A stretch of 64,000 nucleotides of DNA from Natrinema hispanicum (GTDB taxonomy: Archaea > Halobacteriota > Halobacteria > Halobacteriales > Natrialbaceae), in NCBI RefSeq assembly GCF_004217335.1, contig NZ_SHMP01000004.1, positions 868,001-932,000 on the forward strand. The letters run 5' to 3'. Within the stretch, counting starts at the first letter, position 1; each line of letters starts with the position of its first letter. The notes under the pieces are model-generated. The model saw only the letters and a program-made list of their open reading frames with translations. It did not search any database and was not told the origin of the DNA. The translations under genes and the position numbers were made by a program. Below are positions 17,945 through 27,418 of this stretch, in pieces.

Positions 17945-19228
17945 GTGATCGATCACAGACGAAGGCTCGAACTAGCTGGCCGGGCCGTTCGGCTCGCAAG
18001 AGACGAACAGGTGACGCTACTCGCTGCCGGCGTCGCGTTCTACGGCTTTCTCTCGCTCGTCCCACTCACGCTACTGGCACTTGGAATCGCGGCGTCGATC
18101 GGCGGCGAGACGCTTGCAGCGCAACTCTCGGTCGCGGCCAGCGACATCCTCACGCCGGCAGCTCGAGAGGTGCTCGCCGAGACGATCATCGACGAGACTG
18201 GCCGGCAAAGTGCAACCGTCGCCGGTATCCTCGGCTTGCTGTGGGGCTCGAGTCGAGTCCTGCGCGGTCTCGATCGGGCCTTCTCCCAGGTATACGGGAC
18301 AGTGGGATCGAAATCGTTGCTCGATACGTTCTGGGACGCGACGATCGTCGCAATCAGTATCTCACTGGGGCTGGTCGCAGTCGGCACCATCGAGTTTCTG
18401 ATCCTGGTCGTGCCGGGAGTTGAGTTGGCGATCATCGGCCAACTATTCGTCGTCGTGGGATTGCTCGTGACGTTCCTCCCGCTGTACGTTATCTTTCCGG
18501 ACGCCAGTGTTGAGATCCGTGAGGCGCTGCCGGGAACGGTCGTCGCAGCCGTCGGCTGGGTCGTGCTGAGCGGGACGTTCTCTCTCTATACCGATTTCGC
18601 CACCGGGTACACGATCTACGGCGCGCTCGGTGCCGTTTTTCTCGTGCTCGTTTGGCTGTATGCCGGTGCGATCATCCTCGTCTTCGGGGCGGTCATCAAC
18701 GCGACCATCGCCGACCGTGAAGTGGATCGGCAGCTACAAAGTCCCCGCGGACGACAGGTCTCGACAGAAGCGATGACCGACGACGCCACGGGTGCCGACG
18801 AGGGGGCGACCGAGGACCGCGCCAGCGACCGCGCGAGCGCCCGGACACACGACCGCGCGGATGATTCCGAAGTACTGCGCGAGGAAATCGAACGGCTACG
18901 CGATCGCGTCGCAACCTTCGAGGACGACGTCGAAGATCGCACCGTCAGAAAGGAGTCCCTCGAGAGTGAACTCAAACGCTACGTTCGGAGACGCGTTCGC
19001 CGCGGCCACGCCCGCGACTGGGGCCCGTATATCGTCTTGCTCTACGGGACCGCGATGTCGATCGCGGCGTTTTACTTCCTTGCGGGTCCGTGGGCGATCC
19101 TGTCGTTGCTGGTCGTCTGGACCTCGACGCTCGGCGTCTACGTGTTGATGGTGCTGTTCGGCTTTGGCATCTCCATGCTCGACGTGCCCGGCCGCCTGCG
19201 CGATGCGATCGGCGAGCGACGCTCCTGA
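17945..19228 (+). CDS. YihY/BrkB-family membrane protein with C-terminal extension
   Basis: The 427-residue protein has a BrkB (YihY) domain in the first 270 residues with about six membrane segments, including FYGFLSLVPLTLLALG and the conserved LLWGSSRVLRGLDRAF. A charged linker with a short coiled coil (EVLREEIERLRDRVATFEDD) and two extra membrane segments follow, making it longer than most bacterial members. The family was once called RNase BN in error; its function is unknown. The start is GTG at 17945. The stop codon TGA ends exactly where family A element A2 begins. Confidence 0.82.
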   Translation: MIDHRRRLELAGRAVRLARDEQVTLLAAGVAFYGFLSLVPLTLLALGIAASIGGETLAAQLSVAASDILTPAAREVLAETIIDETGRQSATVAGILGLLWGSSRVLRGLDRAFSQVYGTVGSKSLLDTFWDATIVAISISLGLVAVGTIEFLILVVPGVELAIIGQLFVVVGLLVTFLPLYVIFPDASVEIREALPGTVVAAVGWVVLSGTFSLYTDFATGYTIYGALGAVFLVLVWLYAGAIILVFGAVINATIADREVDRQLQSPRGRQVSTEAMTDDATGADEGATEDRASDRASARTHDRADDSEVLREEIERLRDRVATFEDDVEDRTVRKESLESELKRYVRRRVRRGHARDWGPYIVLLYGTAMSIAAFYFLAGPWAILSLLVVWTSTLGVYVLMVLFGFGISMLDVPGRLRDAIGERRS

Positions 19229-19337
19229 GACGACCAGTCAAACGTCAGTGAATACTCGATCGCGTCTCGACGGCTGTCGCCGTCGGCGACAGCATTGTGG
19301 GTGCGATCGAGGGATGAACCGTTTTGTCCGGCAGTAT
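19229..19337. mobile_element. Family A element, copy A2 (109 bp)
   Basis: This copy is nearly identical to A3 (33511) over about 94 bases. The core is a nested hairpin: outer arms CTCGATCGCGTC and the matching GTGCGATCGAG, inner arms GCTGTCGCC and GGCGACAGC. The right end TTTTGTCCGGCAGTAT is intact, while the left end has drifted (GACGACCAGTCAAAC). It begins at the base after the stop codon of the BrkB-family gene. Confidence 0.65.
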
Positions 19338-19474
19338 GAGTCGTCGTCGATCGGTCCCGGTCCCGGAATCACCGTCGTTCTCCCGGCTGTTTTTGACTCG
19401 TCGGTCCCCAATCGATCGGAGCCGTTTCACGGATCGCGGGAGCCAGTCGGTTTAGTCGACTGACGTGTCATGGC

Positions 19475-19566
19475 CTCAGACGGTCTGCTGCGACGATGTC
19501 CCGGTTGCAATCGCAGTACGGGGGGTTGCGGTTGCACCAGAACTGACTGACAGGAGTCCGTCTCAG
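19475..19566. repeat. Family B palindromic repeat, copy B1
   Basis: The element starts CTCAGACGGTCTGCTG and ends ACAGGAGTCCGTCTCAG, with a GC-rich core (GATGTCCCGG ... GGTTGC ... TGACTGACAG) shared with copies B3 and B4. The final TCA of its right end is the stop codon of the minus-strand gene that follows. Together with A2, it fills most of the 19229-19562 gap between the two convergent genes; the remaining 137 bases show nothing. Confidence 0.6.
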
Positions 19567-19862
19567 TCATTGACGGCGTCTCGTTCAGTTTTGCTTCCAT
19601 CGTCGGATGCATTCGAGAGCGGAAGTGATCCCTCGAGCCGAACGGCGTCCGCGGTACGCTCTCGGACGATCGTCCGTTCGAGCGTCACGGTCATCTCGAC
19701 AGCCCCCTCCCAGCCGAGCGACGATGTGATCGATTCGACGGCCGACAGATCCGGTCTGACATGGGCGATGTCGCCTTCGACTGCAGTGATGACGCCGACC
19801 GCCTCGCCGTTGCCGTTCTCGACGGCCTTACCGACGTCGTCGTCGGAAAAAGTGGCGCACAT
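19563..19862 (-). CDS. PRC-barrel-like small protein
   Basis: The 99-residue protein begins MCATFSDDDVGKAVENGNG and continues AVGVITAVEGDIAHVRPD, a beta-barrel pattern resembling PRC-barrel/DUF2171 proteins of haloarchaea. The C-terminal third is charged and probably disordered. I chose the ATG at 19862 on that resemblance; an ATG two codons upstream (19868) and one at 19919 are alternatives. The stop codon lies inside repeat B1. Function is unknown. Confidence 0.6.
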   Translation of the reverse strand: MCATFSDDDVGKAVENGNGEAVGVITAVEGDIAHVRPDLSAVESITSSLGWEGAVEMTVTLERTIVRERTADAVRLEGSLPLSNASDDGSKTERDAVND

Positions 19863-19924
19863 GTCCATCGGTACTGCAACCTGAGACAAGCACGTGGTGC
19901 CTGCAACAGCCGGCGACACCTCTC

Positions 19925-20175
19925 TCAGTCGATCGGAACGCAGAGCAATGCACCGAGGCCGTCGAACGCCGCGGCGAACCGCTCGCCGTCGAGAGCAGCA
20001 TCGTCTCGATCGCGTCGGACTCGACCGCGTCGTCCACCGCTTCCCGGCCGTCGGCGACGGGCACCTCGTCGTCTCGGATCGCCTCGAAGGACGCCTCGAG
20101 CCTCCCGCGGGCGTCGTTGCGGTCGCGCTCGTCGATGGTGTCCCACCGTGGGGAGTGCCCGTCGCTATGGCCGGG
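19925..20175 (-). pseudogene. Degraded small gene downstream of dcd
   Basis: Two minus-strand frames read as protein one after the other: WDTIDERDRNDARGRLEASF and VPVADGREAVDDAVES in the first, then LDGERFAAAFDGLGALLCVP to a TGA at 19925 in the second. The switch is near 20000-20012. There is an in-frame stop just before the first segment (TGA at 20176-20178) and no ATG. This looks like a small haloarchaeal gene broken by one or more indels. Confidence 0.35.
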
Positions 20176-20216
20176 TCAAAAGTGAACGTCCTGTCGGCGT
20201 GTTCAGCCGTCGCCGT

Positions 20217-20819
20217 TCACCGATCGCGCTCGAGCTGGTCGCCGCCGAACTCGTCGTCACTCTGAATTCGGGAGGCCTGCGGGCCGTCCTGATCCTGATA
20301 CTTCGAGCCGCGGTCGCTGCCGTAGGGGCGTTCGGCTTCCGTCGTGAGTTCGGTAAAGGTGAGCTGGGAGATGCGCATCCCCGGCGTGAGCGCGACCGGT
20401 GCCGTCCCGAGGTTCGAGAGCTCGAGGGTGATCTGGCCGCGATAGCCGGGGTCACAGAGGCCAGCGGTCGCGTGGACGACGACGGCGAGCCGGCCCAGCG
20501 AGGAGCGACCCTCGACGTGGGCGATCAGGTCCGGCGGGATCTCGACGCGCTCGTGGGTCGTCCCCAGCACGAAGTCGCCGGGATGGAGAATGAAGTCGTC
20601 ACCGTCCTCGACGATCGTTTCCGTGACGTACTCGTCGACTTCCTGTTCGGAGTTGGGGTGGATACAAGGGATGTTCGTCCGCTGGAACTCGAGGAATTCT
20701 CGTCCCAGTCGAAGGTCGACGCTCGCAGGTTGGATCTGCAATTCTGGGTCGTCGAGAGGCTCGACGACGAGGTCGCCGGCCTCGAGACGCGCTAAGATAT
20801 CCGCATCGGAGAGGATCAT
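20217..20819 (-). CDS. dcd: dCTP deaminase
   Basis: The 200-residue enzyme converts dCTP to dUTP, supplying dUMP for thymidylate synthesis. The start [21 protein letters not shown], the motif [10 protein letters not shown], and the active-site block [12 protein letters not shown] followed by [19 protein letters not shown] are diagnostic; the catalytic Glu lies in ITLELSN. I chose the ATG at 20819 because the family begins exactly there, and a TATA-like AATTTAG lies about 30 bases upstream. The C-terminal 30 residues ([15 protein letters not shown]) match other archaeal Dcd proteins. Confidence 0.93.
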   Translation of the reverse strand: MILSDADILARLEAGDLVVEPLDDPELQIQPASVDLRLGREFLEFQRTNIPCIHPNSEQEVDEYVTETIVEDGDDFILHPGDFVLGTTHERVEIPPDLIAHVEGRSSLGRLAVVVHATAGLCDPGYRGQITLELSNLGTAPVALTPGMRISQLTFTELTTEAERPYGSDRGSKYQDQDGPQASRIQSDDEFGGDQLERDR

Positions 20820-20986
20820 ACCGAGTAGGAGCGAGTACGGGGCCCTAAATTCCTCGGTCCGCGCTCGAGCGGCCAGCGAGCCGCCACGCATTATCATGTG
20901 TGGTAATATCTGACTCTTATTACGTACATGGAATTATAGACTGAGCGGCCTAATAAATTATAATGATACATGATGAACGGCGGTGC

Positions 20987-21802
20987 ATGGATGGGGAACG
21001 GGATCGCTTCAACGGCGATACGAAAGTCTTGCATCAACGTGCGGTTCGGGTTCCACTTCCCGACACCACGGCTGAGCGAGCCTTCCACGAGAACATGATG
21101 ACCGTAGCGGACGCTCGAGAGCGGAAGGCGGAGTTACTCGCCGATCCCGAAGTTCCACTGCTGACTGCCTACGAGGCGGAACTCGAGCGCATTGCCGAGA
21201 GTTTCGAGCGGCGGCTCAGGCGGATTGCAGGCGATGACTACGAGGAGGTCGCGATGGCATATGCCCGTGGCGATCGCGACGACCGAATCGGAGCACTGGC
21301 AGCCTACTACTTCGAGGGGCTGTGGCGGATTCAACAACGAACCACGATTACGGAGATGATGTTTTCACCGGTTATCCTCCGGTATCCGGAGAGCTTTACG
21401 ATGAACATCCGCTTTACCGATGGATACACGACGACGAAGTCGATCTGCTACGAGTCCCCAGAACACTCCACCGAGGACCTGGCCGACGAATACGCCGAGG
21501 CGTACTACGAGGACAGTTGCTACTCACAGCAGCAGGCGGCAACGTATCTCAAAGAGACCGCACAGATCATTCGCGAGGAGTTTCCCAGCCCGGACGACAC
21601 CTCCTTCGAGGAACGCAAATACGGCGGCATCGTCTCGGCCGGCGGCCGGCGCGGCTCGGTCTTCTCCGCGATGCTCGAGCCGCTCGAGCCGGACCCGGAC
21701 CGGTTTTCGGAGCCAGTCGACAAGCCAACCCTCGTCGAAGCGGGTCCGGAGGCAAAATGGACGGAACGAGAACTCCTTCGCAACGAGGCCATCGTCCTGT
21801 GA
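20987..21802 (+). CDS. Conserved hypothetical protein, helical and acidic
   Basis: The 271-residue protein has no family that I recognise. The first 130 residues are mostly helical (for example AYEAELERIAESFERRLRRI); a middle beta-like part contains RYPESFTMNIRFTDGY and SICYESPEHS, and the C-terminus is charged. There is no signal peptide or membrane segment. I chose the ATG at 20987 over that at 20963, because the TATA-like AATAAATTATAA (about 20951-20962) lies about 30 bases before it and directly abuts the earlier ATG. It is divergent from dcd. Confidence 0.65.
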   Translation: MDGERDRFNGDTKVLHQRAVRVPLPDTTAERAFHENMMTVADARERKAELLADPEVPLLTAYEAELERIAESFERRLRRIAGDDYEEVAMAYARGDRDDRIGALAAYYFEGLWRIQQRTTITEMMFSPVILRYPESFTMNIRFTDGYTTTKSICYESPEHSTEDLADEYAEAYYEDSCYSQQQAATYLKETAQIIREEFPSPDDTSFEERKYGGIVSAGGRRGSVFSAMLEPLEPDPDRFSEPVDKPTLVEAGPEAKWTERELLRNEAIVL

Positions 21803-21867
21803 GCGAGCGCCAAAGCCGCCAGCATAGTGGCGACGGGCGACGACTCGTTCTGGACTCGCTCGAGCCG

Positions 21868-23061
21868 TTATCTTTCGAACCACACGAGCGCACCGACTGA
21901 CAGCAATCCGAGGAACGCACCGGCGGCGAGTGTCGGAAACGCCGCGGCGTAGCCGCCACGGTCGAGTGCCAGTCCGAAGACGATCGGTGAGACGACCGTC
22001 GTCGAAAAGCCAGCCAGCGACTGGACTGACAGCGCGGTGCCGACGTGTTCGTCGGCGACGACCTCAGTGACGAGCGTCGACGTGGGCGCGCTATCGAGCG
22101 CGAGGACGACGCCATAGGCGAGCGTCACGGCAACAAGCGCCGACAGCGGCAGTCCACCGAGGAGGCCGAACGTCGCACTCAGGACGGTACTGGCACCGAG
22201 GCCGGCGGCGATCGTCTGTGGCCGGCCGACGCGGTCGCTGAGCCAGCCGCCAGCAGCGTTGCCGACGCCGCTCATAGCGACCATCGCACCGACGACCAGC
22301 CCCGGCAGGACCGCCGAGTCGGTCGCCACGAACGCCGGCGTCGCCACGAGAAAGGCCAGCAACCAGTTACGGACGCCGAACAATTCCCAGTTGTGCCACG
22401 AGTAGATGCTGACCGCAGCGAGGTACTCCCGGTTTCGGAAGACCGAGACATCGAATCCGCCGGTCGCCGATGTCGTCCGCTCAGGGCTGTCGCGGGTCAG
22501 ACCGAGTATCACCGGCGCGACAAACAGCGCGCCGACGCTCGTGGCGGCAATCGCGAGCCGCCAGTCAACGGCCTCCGCGGCGATCGTCGCGAAGACGAAC
22601 GAGAAGCCGCTACCGAGTTCGTAGGTGGCGATGTACAGTCCTAGCGCCCGGCCGCGCGTGGTCTCGGGGAACCAATCACAGACAAAGCGCATTCCCGGGA
22701 CGTAGACGCCGGCGACGAAGAGTCCGGAGAGAAATCGCAAGACAGTGCCGACGAGAACGCCGTCGGCAACCGCGGCGAACGCGAGACTCGGGAGCGCGGT
22801 CCCAGTCGCACCGACGGCGATCACCCACCGCGGCGAGTAGCGATCCGCGAGCCAGCCTGCGGGAACGATCGCAACGAGATAGCCCGCCTGAAGTGCGCCG
22901 AACACGATCCCCGCTTCTGTCCCAGAGAGGCCCCACTCCTCGACGATCAGCGGGAGCACCGCCGAATAATTGAACCACACCAGCACCGAGAGGAAAAGTG
23001 CAACCGACGTCACGACGAGGACCCGACGACGCTCCTGCATGACAGATTGTGTGATTCTCAT
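21868..23061 (-). CDS. Major facilitator superfamily transporter
   Basis: The 397-residue protein has 12 predicted membrane segments, with the motif A loop [16 protein letters not shown] after helix 2 and [16 protein letters not shown] at the equivalent loop of the second half. A helix 5 stretch, [19 protein letters not shown], is typical of organic-anion or nitrate/oxalate-like MFS proteins, but the substrate is not clear. ATGs at 23061 and 23040 are both plausible starts; 23121 is too early because it overlaps the divergent promoter. Confidence 0.82.
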   Translation of the reverse strand: MRITQSVMQERRRVLVVTSVALFLSVLVWFNYSAVLPLIVEEWGLSGTEAGIVFGALQAGYLVAIVPAGWLADRYSPRWVIAVGATGTALPSLAFAAVADGVLVGTVLRFLSGLFVAGVYVPGMRFVCDWFPETTRGRALGLYIATYELGSGFSFVFATIAAEAVDWRLAIAATSVGALFVAPVILGLTRDSPERTTSATGGFDVSVFRNREYLAAVSIYSWHNWELFGVRNWLLAFLVATPAFVATDSAVLPGLVVGAMVAMSGVGNAAGGWLSDRVGRPQTIAAGLGASTVLSATFGLLGGLPLSALVAVTLAYGVVLALDSAPTSTLVTEVVADEHVGTALSVQSLAGFSTTVVSPIVFGLALDRGGYAAAFPTLAAGAFLGLLSVGALVWFER

Positions 23062-23150
23062 GCACATCAATGCTATCGCCATCTGGACCGGTTGCCGGTT
23101 CCGCAGTCGGGATAGGTACAAGTAAAGGGATTCCCGTCCTCGAGTCGGCT

Positions 23151-23489
23151 ATGAAACAGGCCATCGTCGCTCGAACCGACATCGGCATGGGACAGGGGAA
23201 ACTCGCCGCACAGGTCGCCCACGCGTCGCTGTCAGCCTACGAGAAGGCAGACAGCCAGCTGCAATCACAGTGGAAACAGGGTGGGCAGAAAAAGGTCGTC
23301 CTCAAAGGCGAGAGCGAACGCCAACTGCACGAACTCTCTGAGATCGCCGACAGTAACGGCATCCCCAACGCGCTCATCCGCGACGCCGGCCACACCCAAC
23401 TCGAGCCCGGCACCGTCACCGCGCTCGCTGTCGGCCCGGCGGCCGACGATCGCGTTGACAGCGTAACCGGCGACCTCTCACTGTTCTGA
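23151..23489 (+). CDS. pth2: Peptidyl-tRNA hydrolase, Pth2 type
   Basis: The 112-residue enzyme releases amino acids or peptides from stalled peptidyl-tRNA. It begins [20 protein letters not shown], includes [22 protein letters not shown], and ends with the family block [21 protein letters not shown]. The catalytic lysine is in GKLAAQ. The start at 23151 is the one that gives the canonical N-terminus. Confidence 0.95.
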   Translation: MKQAIVARTDIGMGQGKLAAQVAHASLSAYEKADSQLQSQWKQGGQKKVVLKGESERQLHELSEIADSNGIPNALIRDAGHTQLEPGTVTALAVGPAADDRVDSVTGDLSLF

Positions 23490-23525
23490 CTGTCGATCCC
23501 AATTAGCGCCTCGAGCGCCAGTGAA

Positions 23526-24512
23526 TCAGTCAGAGCGGTAGCCCCGCGGTTCCTCCCTGACGACCGACTCGCCGTCGGCAGACGAGGACGGCACGTCGGA
23601 GCCGACGTCCGGGAGCAGCGACCCGATATCGATCGACTTGCTGCCGAGCACGGCGAAGCCGGCGAAGATCGTCAGGAAGCCGGCGATCGCGAGCGCGTCG
23701 ATCGTCTCACCGAGCAGTGCCCAGCCCCCGAGCGTCGAGACGACGGGCACGACGTAGAAGATCAGGTTTGCACGGATCGCGCCGGCCGAATCGATAAGCC
23801 CGAAGTAGGCGACGTAGGCGATGGCACCAGCGAAGATACTCACGTAGCCAAGCGCCAGCAGCGCCTCGGTCGTCCACGTGATCGCAGCCGCCGACTCGCC
23901 GCTCGCCCAGGCCAGCAGGTGACTCAGCGCTGCGGCGAAGGGCAGCCCCCAGGCGACGCGGACCTGACTCGAGAGGTCGCTGTTGGCCCGGCGGATCAAC
24001 ACGGCACCCAGTGCGGCGCTGATCGCGGCGACGAAGAGGATGCCCTTCCCGACGGCACCCGCCAGCAGATTTGCGGGATCCGGGCTGACCACGAGCCCGA
24101 CGCCGACGAGGCCGAGTCCCATCCCGGCCGCGCCGCGCCGAGAGAGGCGTTCATCGGAGAGCAACGCCGCGGCGAACACCGGCGTCATGATCGGGTTGAG
24201 ACTGTAGATGATCGAGGAGACAGCACTCGAGACGTATTGCTGGCCGACGAACAGCAAGGCGTTCGTCAGCCCGATCGCGAGGACGCCGGTCGCGAGAATG
24301 CTGGCGACGTCGCCGCTGTTTTGCGGAAGCAGCTCCGACCGCGAACTGGTCAGGCCGACGTACGCCAGCATGACCACCGCCGCAACGTCGTAGCGAAGCG
24401 CCACGAACAGCAGCGGCGGGAAGTACGCAAGCCCGGCCTTCGCGGCGACGAAGGTCCCGCCGAAGAGCAGACTCGAGAGCGCGAAGAAGACGGCACTGCG
24501 ACGGGACATCAT
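23526..24512 (-). CDS. EamA/DMT-family transporter
   Basis: The 328-residue protein has ten membrane segments in two EamA repeats. The first repeat starts SSLLFGGTFVAAKAG, and the second ends in the family block NLIFYVVPVVSTLGGW and LLGETIDALAIAGFLTIFAG. DMT proteins export metabolites or amino acids. It is convergent with pth2, and the C-terminal 35 residues are acidic and disordered. The 24513-24749 gap contains AT-rich promoter sequence for the next gene and nothing else. Confidence 0.85.
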   Translation of the reverse strand: MMSRRSAVFFALSSLLFGGTFVAAKAGLAYFPPLLFVALRYDVAAVVMLAYVGLTSSRSELLPQNSGDVASILATGVLAIGLTNALLFVGQQYVSSAVSSIIYSLNPIMTPVFAAALLSDERLSRRGAAGMGLGLVGVGLVVSPDPANLLAGAVGKGILFVAAISAALGAVLIRRANSDLSSQVRVAWGLPFAAALSHLLAWASGESAAAITWTTEALLALGYVSIFAGAIAYVAYFGLIDSAGAIRANLIFYVVPVVSTLGGWALLGETIDALAIAGFLTIFAGFAVLGSKSIDIGSLLPDVGSDVPSSSADGESVVREEPRGYRSD

Positions 24513-24749
24513 TCTCCCGTCACCGCCGTGGAGACCAGCTGCGCCGACTCGAGGGCGGCCGACGCATGAATCGCGAAGATCATCATACTACACCGTACGA
24601 ACTCCGGGTTTATAGTTTGATTCAGAAAATATTTCATAGTAAGAAAAGGCGACGAGCCGGGAAAGCGGCCGGGACCCTGCTATCGCTGCACCCTCTGAAA
24701 ACCTTGCACGGTACGAAACCAATTTGCCGTGGCGGCGACGAGAACCCGT

Positions 24750-25544
24750 ATGGAATCGGCGCTCGAGGAGATCGAGTTTCTCGCACTGTCGTCAAATCGC
24801 GTTGAGGTCCTCCGGTTGCTCTCGGAAGGGCGACACACGCGGACCGAACTAGCTGCGGCGACCGGAGCCTCGCAGGCGACGCTGGGTCGGATCCTCCGCG
24901 ACTTCGAGGACCGGTCGTGGATCAGACACGACGGCAACGCGTACGTCGCGACCGCGACGGGGCGACTGGTCGCGGAGGGGTTCACTGATCTTCAGGAGAT
25001 CCTCGAGACGGAGGCCAAACTGCGCGAGATCGTCGACTACTTGCCGACCCACGCGATGGATTTCGATCTTCGGCGGCTCTCGGACGCGACGATCACGACC
25101 CCAAGCGCGACGCGACCGAACGCACCGCTTGCCCGGTTGCTCGAGTTTCTCCGGACGGGCGAGGAAGTCCGGACGTTTTCGCATACGTTCAACGAACAGA
25201 CGCTGGGCGTCGTTCGAGACCGTGTAACTGCGGGCGAGCAGCGCTTCAGGGGGGTCTTCGGCCAGAACGCGATCGACGCGCTGGCCGACGAGTCCGGACT
25301 TCGACGCCAACTCGAGGCGCTGCTCGACGCCGACACCGCTGAGATCAGAGTTCGAGAAGAGGGCGTTCCGATCGCGATCATGATCGTCGACGCGGACGTC
25401 TGTCTGCTCTTGCGCGACGAGACCGGTATCCTGCGGGCCGCCGTCGACACCGACGACGACGCCGTCCGCGCGTGGGCCGAAGACTCGCTCGATCACTACT
25501 GGCGGACGGCGACGCCACTCGAGGCCGACGCGCTTTCAGAATAA
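24750..25544 (+). CDS. HTH transcriptional regulator (ArsR-like, FilR1-type middle domain)
   Basis: The 264-residue protein has an N-terminal winged helix (about residues 5-75): IEFLALSSNRVEVLRLLSEG, then the helix-turn-helix TRTELAAATGASQATLGRIL, and the wing RHDGNAYVATATGRLVAEG. The C-terminal 150 residues resemble the sensing domain found in many haloarchaeal HTH regulators related to FilR1. The ATG at 24750 gives the usual start; 24729 adds seven residues. Ligand and targets are unknown. It is divergent from the EamA gene, which could be a target. Confidence 0.75.
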   Translation: MESALEEIEFLALSSNRVEVLRLLSEGRHTRTELAAATGASQATLGRILRDFEDRSWIRHDGNAYVATATGRLVAEGFTDLQEILETEAKLREIVDYLPTHAMDFDLRRLSDATITTPSATRPNAPLARLLEFLRTGEEVRTFSHTFNEQTLGVVRDRVTAGEQRFRGVFGQNAIDALADESGLRRQLEALLDADTAEIRVREEGVPIAIMIVDADVCLLLRDETGILRAAVDTDDDAVRAWAEDSLDHYWRTATPLEADALSE

Positions 25545-25575
25545 CGGGCACAGCAGCGTGCTCGTGGTGGCCGCG

Positions 25576-27213
25576 TCAGGCCGGTATCGACTCGAGTCCC
25601 GGCGTCGGCCGTGCGTGTGCGGGCAGTTCCGGCCCGACTGTGATAGACGCTGGCTCCGGCTGCGTCTCGTCTTCTCCAGTTTGCTCGATGACGTACTCTT
25701 GGCCCACCGTTGACGCCTGGAGGTTGTCGACGGGTGCGTGATCCTCGGTCAGCAGCGGCACGTCGTCGGTGTTCGGCGGATCCATATAGGCGTCGACCTC
25801 GCTACGCAGGTCGATTCCAAGGTCGCGCTGATCGTTTCGTGTCTCGAGGTCGGCCTCGGTAAAGTTCGTCTCGGCTTTCGTCGCGGCGATTTCGATGTTC
25901 TGGACGGAGTCCCAACTCGAGGTCCGGAAGCTGTATGTCGACGCGAAGGCCTCGTCGATCGTCTTGTACTGTGCCCGGTAGAACGCCGAGCCGGAGCCGC
26001 TCGGTGCAGCAATGACGTTTGCAAGTAAGACGCCGTCCTCGTCCAAGTGGCTCTCGGCCAGTTCCATGAACTCCACTTGCGTGAGATGGATGGGAACCTG
26101 ATCCTTCTGATAGGCGTCGAGGACGATCACGTCGTAGGTCTTGTCGGTCTCTTGGAGGAAGATCCGGCCGTCTTCCGTGTGGGCAGTCAGGTTCTCGCTT
26201 TCCTCGAGTCGGAAGTACTCCTTGGCCGTCCGCGTCACTTCGGGGTCGAGTTCGGCGACGTCGACATCGACGTCGTACTTCCGCTCGAAGTCCTTCGGGC
26301 CAGTGTAGCCGCCCCCGCCGATGAACAGGACGTTCTCGACCTCATCGGGATCGTCGACCATCAACATGGGGAGATGGAAGTATCGCGTGTACTCGAAGAC
26401 GTGTCGGTCGGGATCCTCGAGGTCCATCGCGCTGTGGCGTGCCCCATCGAGATACAGCGTCCGGACGTCGCCGTCGTCGATCACCTCGAGTTCCTGGTAG
26501 GCCGTCTGGGTCTGGTAGACGACCTCGCCGCGGTGGTCGAACGCGACCGGGCCGAGGCCAGCCGCGACGACGAGGACGATGGCGATCGCGACGCTGGCCG
26601 ACGCCGGCTTCGGGGTAAGTCTGGGCAGCGTCAGCGCGAACGCGGTCCCGACAAGGATGAACCCGAACAGGAGGCCGATCATGTCGATGCCGAGTGCGGG
26701 AACGAGGACGTACGTCGTCGCGCCCGCGCCGACGATGCTGCCGATGGTGCCGAGCGCGTAGACGTGGCCCGACGCTTCGCCGGTCCCCTCCTTCTGGGAG
26801 AGTTCGGCTGCGTACGGACTGATGAAGCCGAGCAGGTACGTCGGCGGCCCGAAGAGCATGATGACGGCCGGCAGCGAGGCGTAGCGGGCCGGCAGCGGGA
26901 TCGCCGACGCCGAGAGCAGCAGTTGGTCGCTCCCGTAGATCACGACGGCAACGTATGCCGCCGTCCCCAACAGCAGCCAGCTCATGCGCCGATTCGACGC
27001 CGTCGCTGCCTTCTTTCCGCCCTGCCAGTAGCCCAGACTCAGCGCGGCCAGAAAGACGGTGATGATGCTGCCCCAGGTGTAGATACTACTTCCGAACTGG
27101 GGGGCGATGATCCGACCGGCGAGAATCTCGAGACCCATACTGGTGACGCCGGAGACGAACACCGCGACATCGGGTTTCGTCGGCCGAAAGGCGGAGGACT
27201 TCCCCATACTCAT
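25576..27213 (-). CDS. Membrane-anchored spermidine synthase-like protein
   Basis: The 545-residue protein has an N-terminal membrane part of about 220 residues with seven or so segments, starting VAVFVSGVTSMGLEILAGRI. A spermidine synthase/SAM methyltransferase-like domain follows, with VENVLFIGGGGYTGPKDF, the acidic VAELDPEV, and VIVLDAYQKDQVP. The GGGxG loop and Asp after strand 2 fit binding of decarboxylated SAM or SAM. Related fused proteins occur in many archaea and bacteria with unknown product. ATG 27213 or 27207 both fit; the frame upstream is not protein-like. The last 30 residues are disordered. Confidence 0.8.
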   Translation of the reverse strand: MSMGKSSAFRPTKPDVAVFVSGVTSMGLEILAGRIIAPQFGSSIYTWGSIITVFLAALSLGYWQGGKKAATASNRRMSWLLLGTAAYVAVVIYGSDQLLLSASAIPLPARYASLPAVIMLFGPPTYLLGFISPYAAELSQKEGTGEASGHVYALGTIGSIVGAGATTYVLVPALGIDMIGLLFGFILVGTAFALTLPRLTPKPASASVAIAIVLVVAAGLGPVAFDHRGEVVYQTQTAYQELEVIDDGDVRTLYLDGARHSAMDLEDPDRHVFEYTRYFHLPMLMVDDPDEVENVLFIGGGGYTGPKDFERKYDVDVDVAELDPEVTRTAKEYFRLEESENLTAHTEDGRIFLQETDKTYDVIVLDAYQKDQVPIHLTQVEFMELAESHLDEDGVLLANVIAAPSGSGSAFYRAQYKTIDEAFASTYSFRTSSWDSVQNIEIAATKAETNFTEADLETRNDQRDLGIDLRSEVDAYMDPPNTDDVPLLTEDHAPVDNLQASTVGQEYVIEQTGEDETQPEPASITVGPELPAHARPTPGLESIPA

Positions 27214-27333
27214 TGTCGGCCTAACGTGGGCCCGCGACGAGAACTTGTCGGCGCAGTACGGACTCGCCGGCTCTCGAAGCGGAGACTCGAGTCCTCGATC
27301 GAACCGTCCGAAACGGGATGACGATCGGCTGTC

Positions 27334-27418
27334 ATACGGTCTACTGTACGTCATTTCCGGCGCACCCGCGACTCGTCTTGTGGGTGCGCCGGGAAATCGT
27401 TACAGCAACCCGTCTCAG
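27334..27418. repeat. Family B palindromic repeat, copy B2
   Basis: The ends are ATACGGTCTACTGTA and TACAGCAACCCGTCTCAG. The core is a long hairpin: ATTTCCGGCGCACCCGC and GTGGGTGCGCCGGGAAAT are near-perfect arms with a short loop. Copy B5 (50615) shares this core. The right end contains the TCA stop codon of ychF (27415-27417). Confidence 0.65.

Noticed and set aside
26047..27321. Long plus-strand frame of 424 codons
   Set aside because: It is antisense to the spermidine synthase-like gene; Arg/Asp-rich composition is typical of shadow frames in GC-rich DNA.
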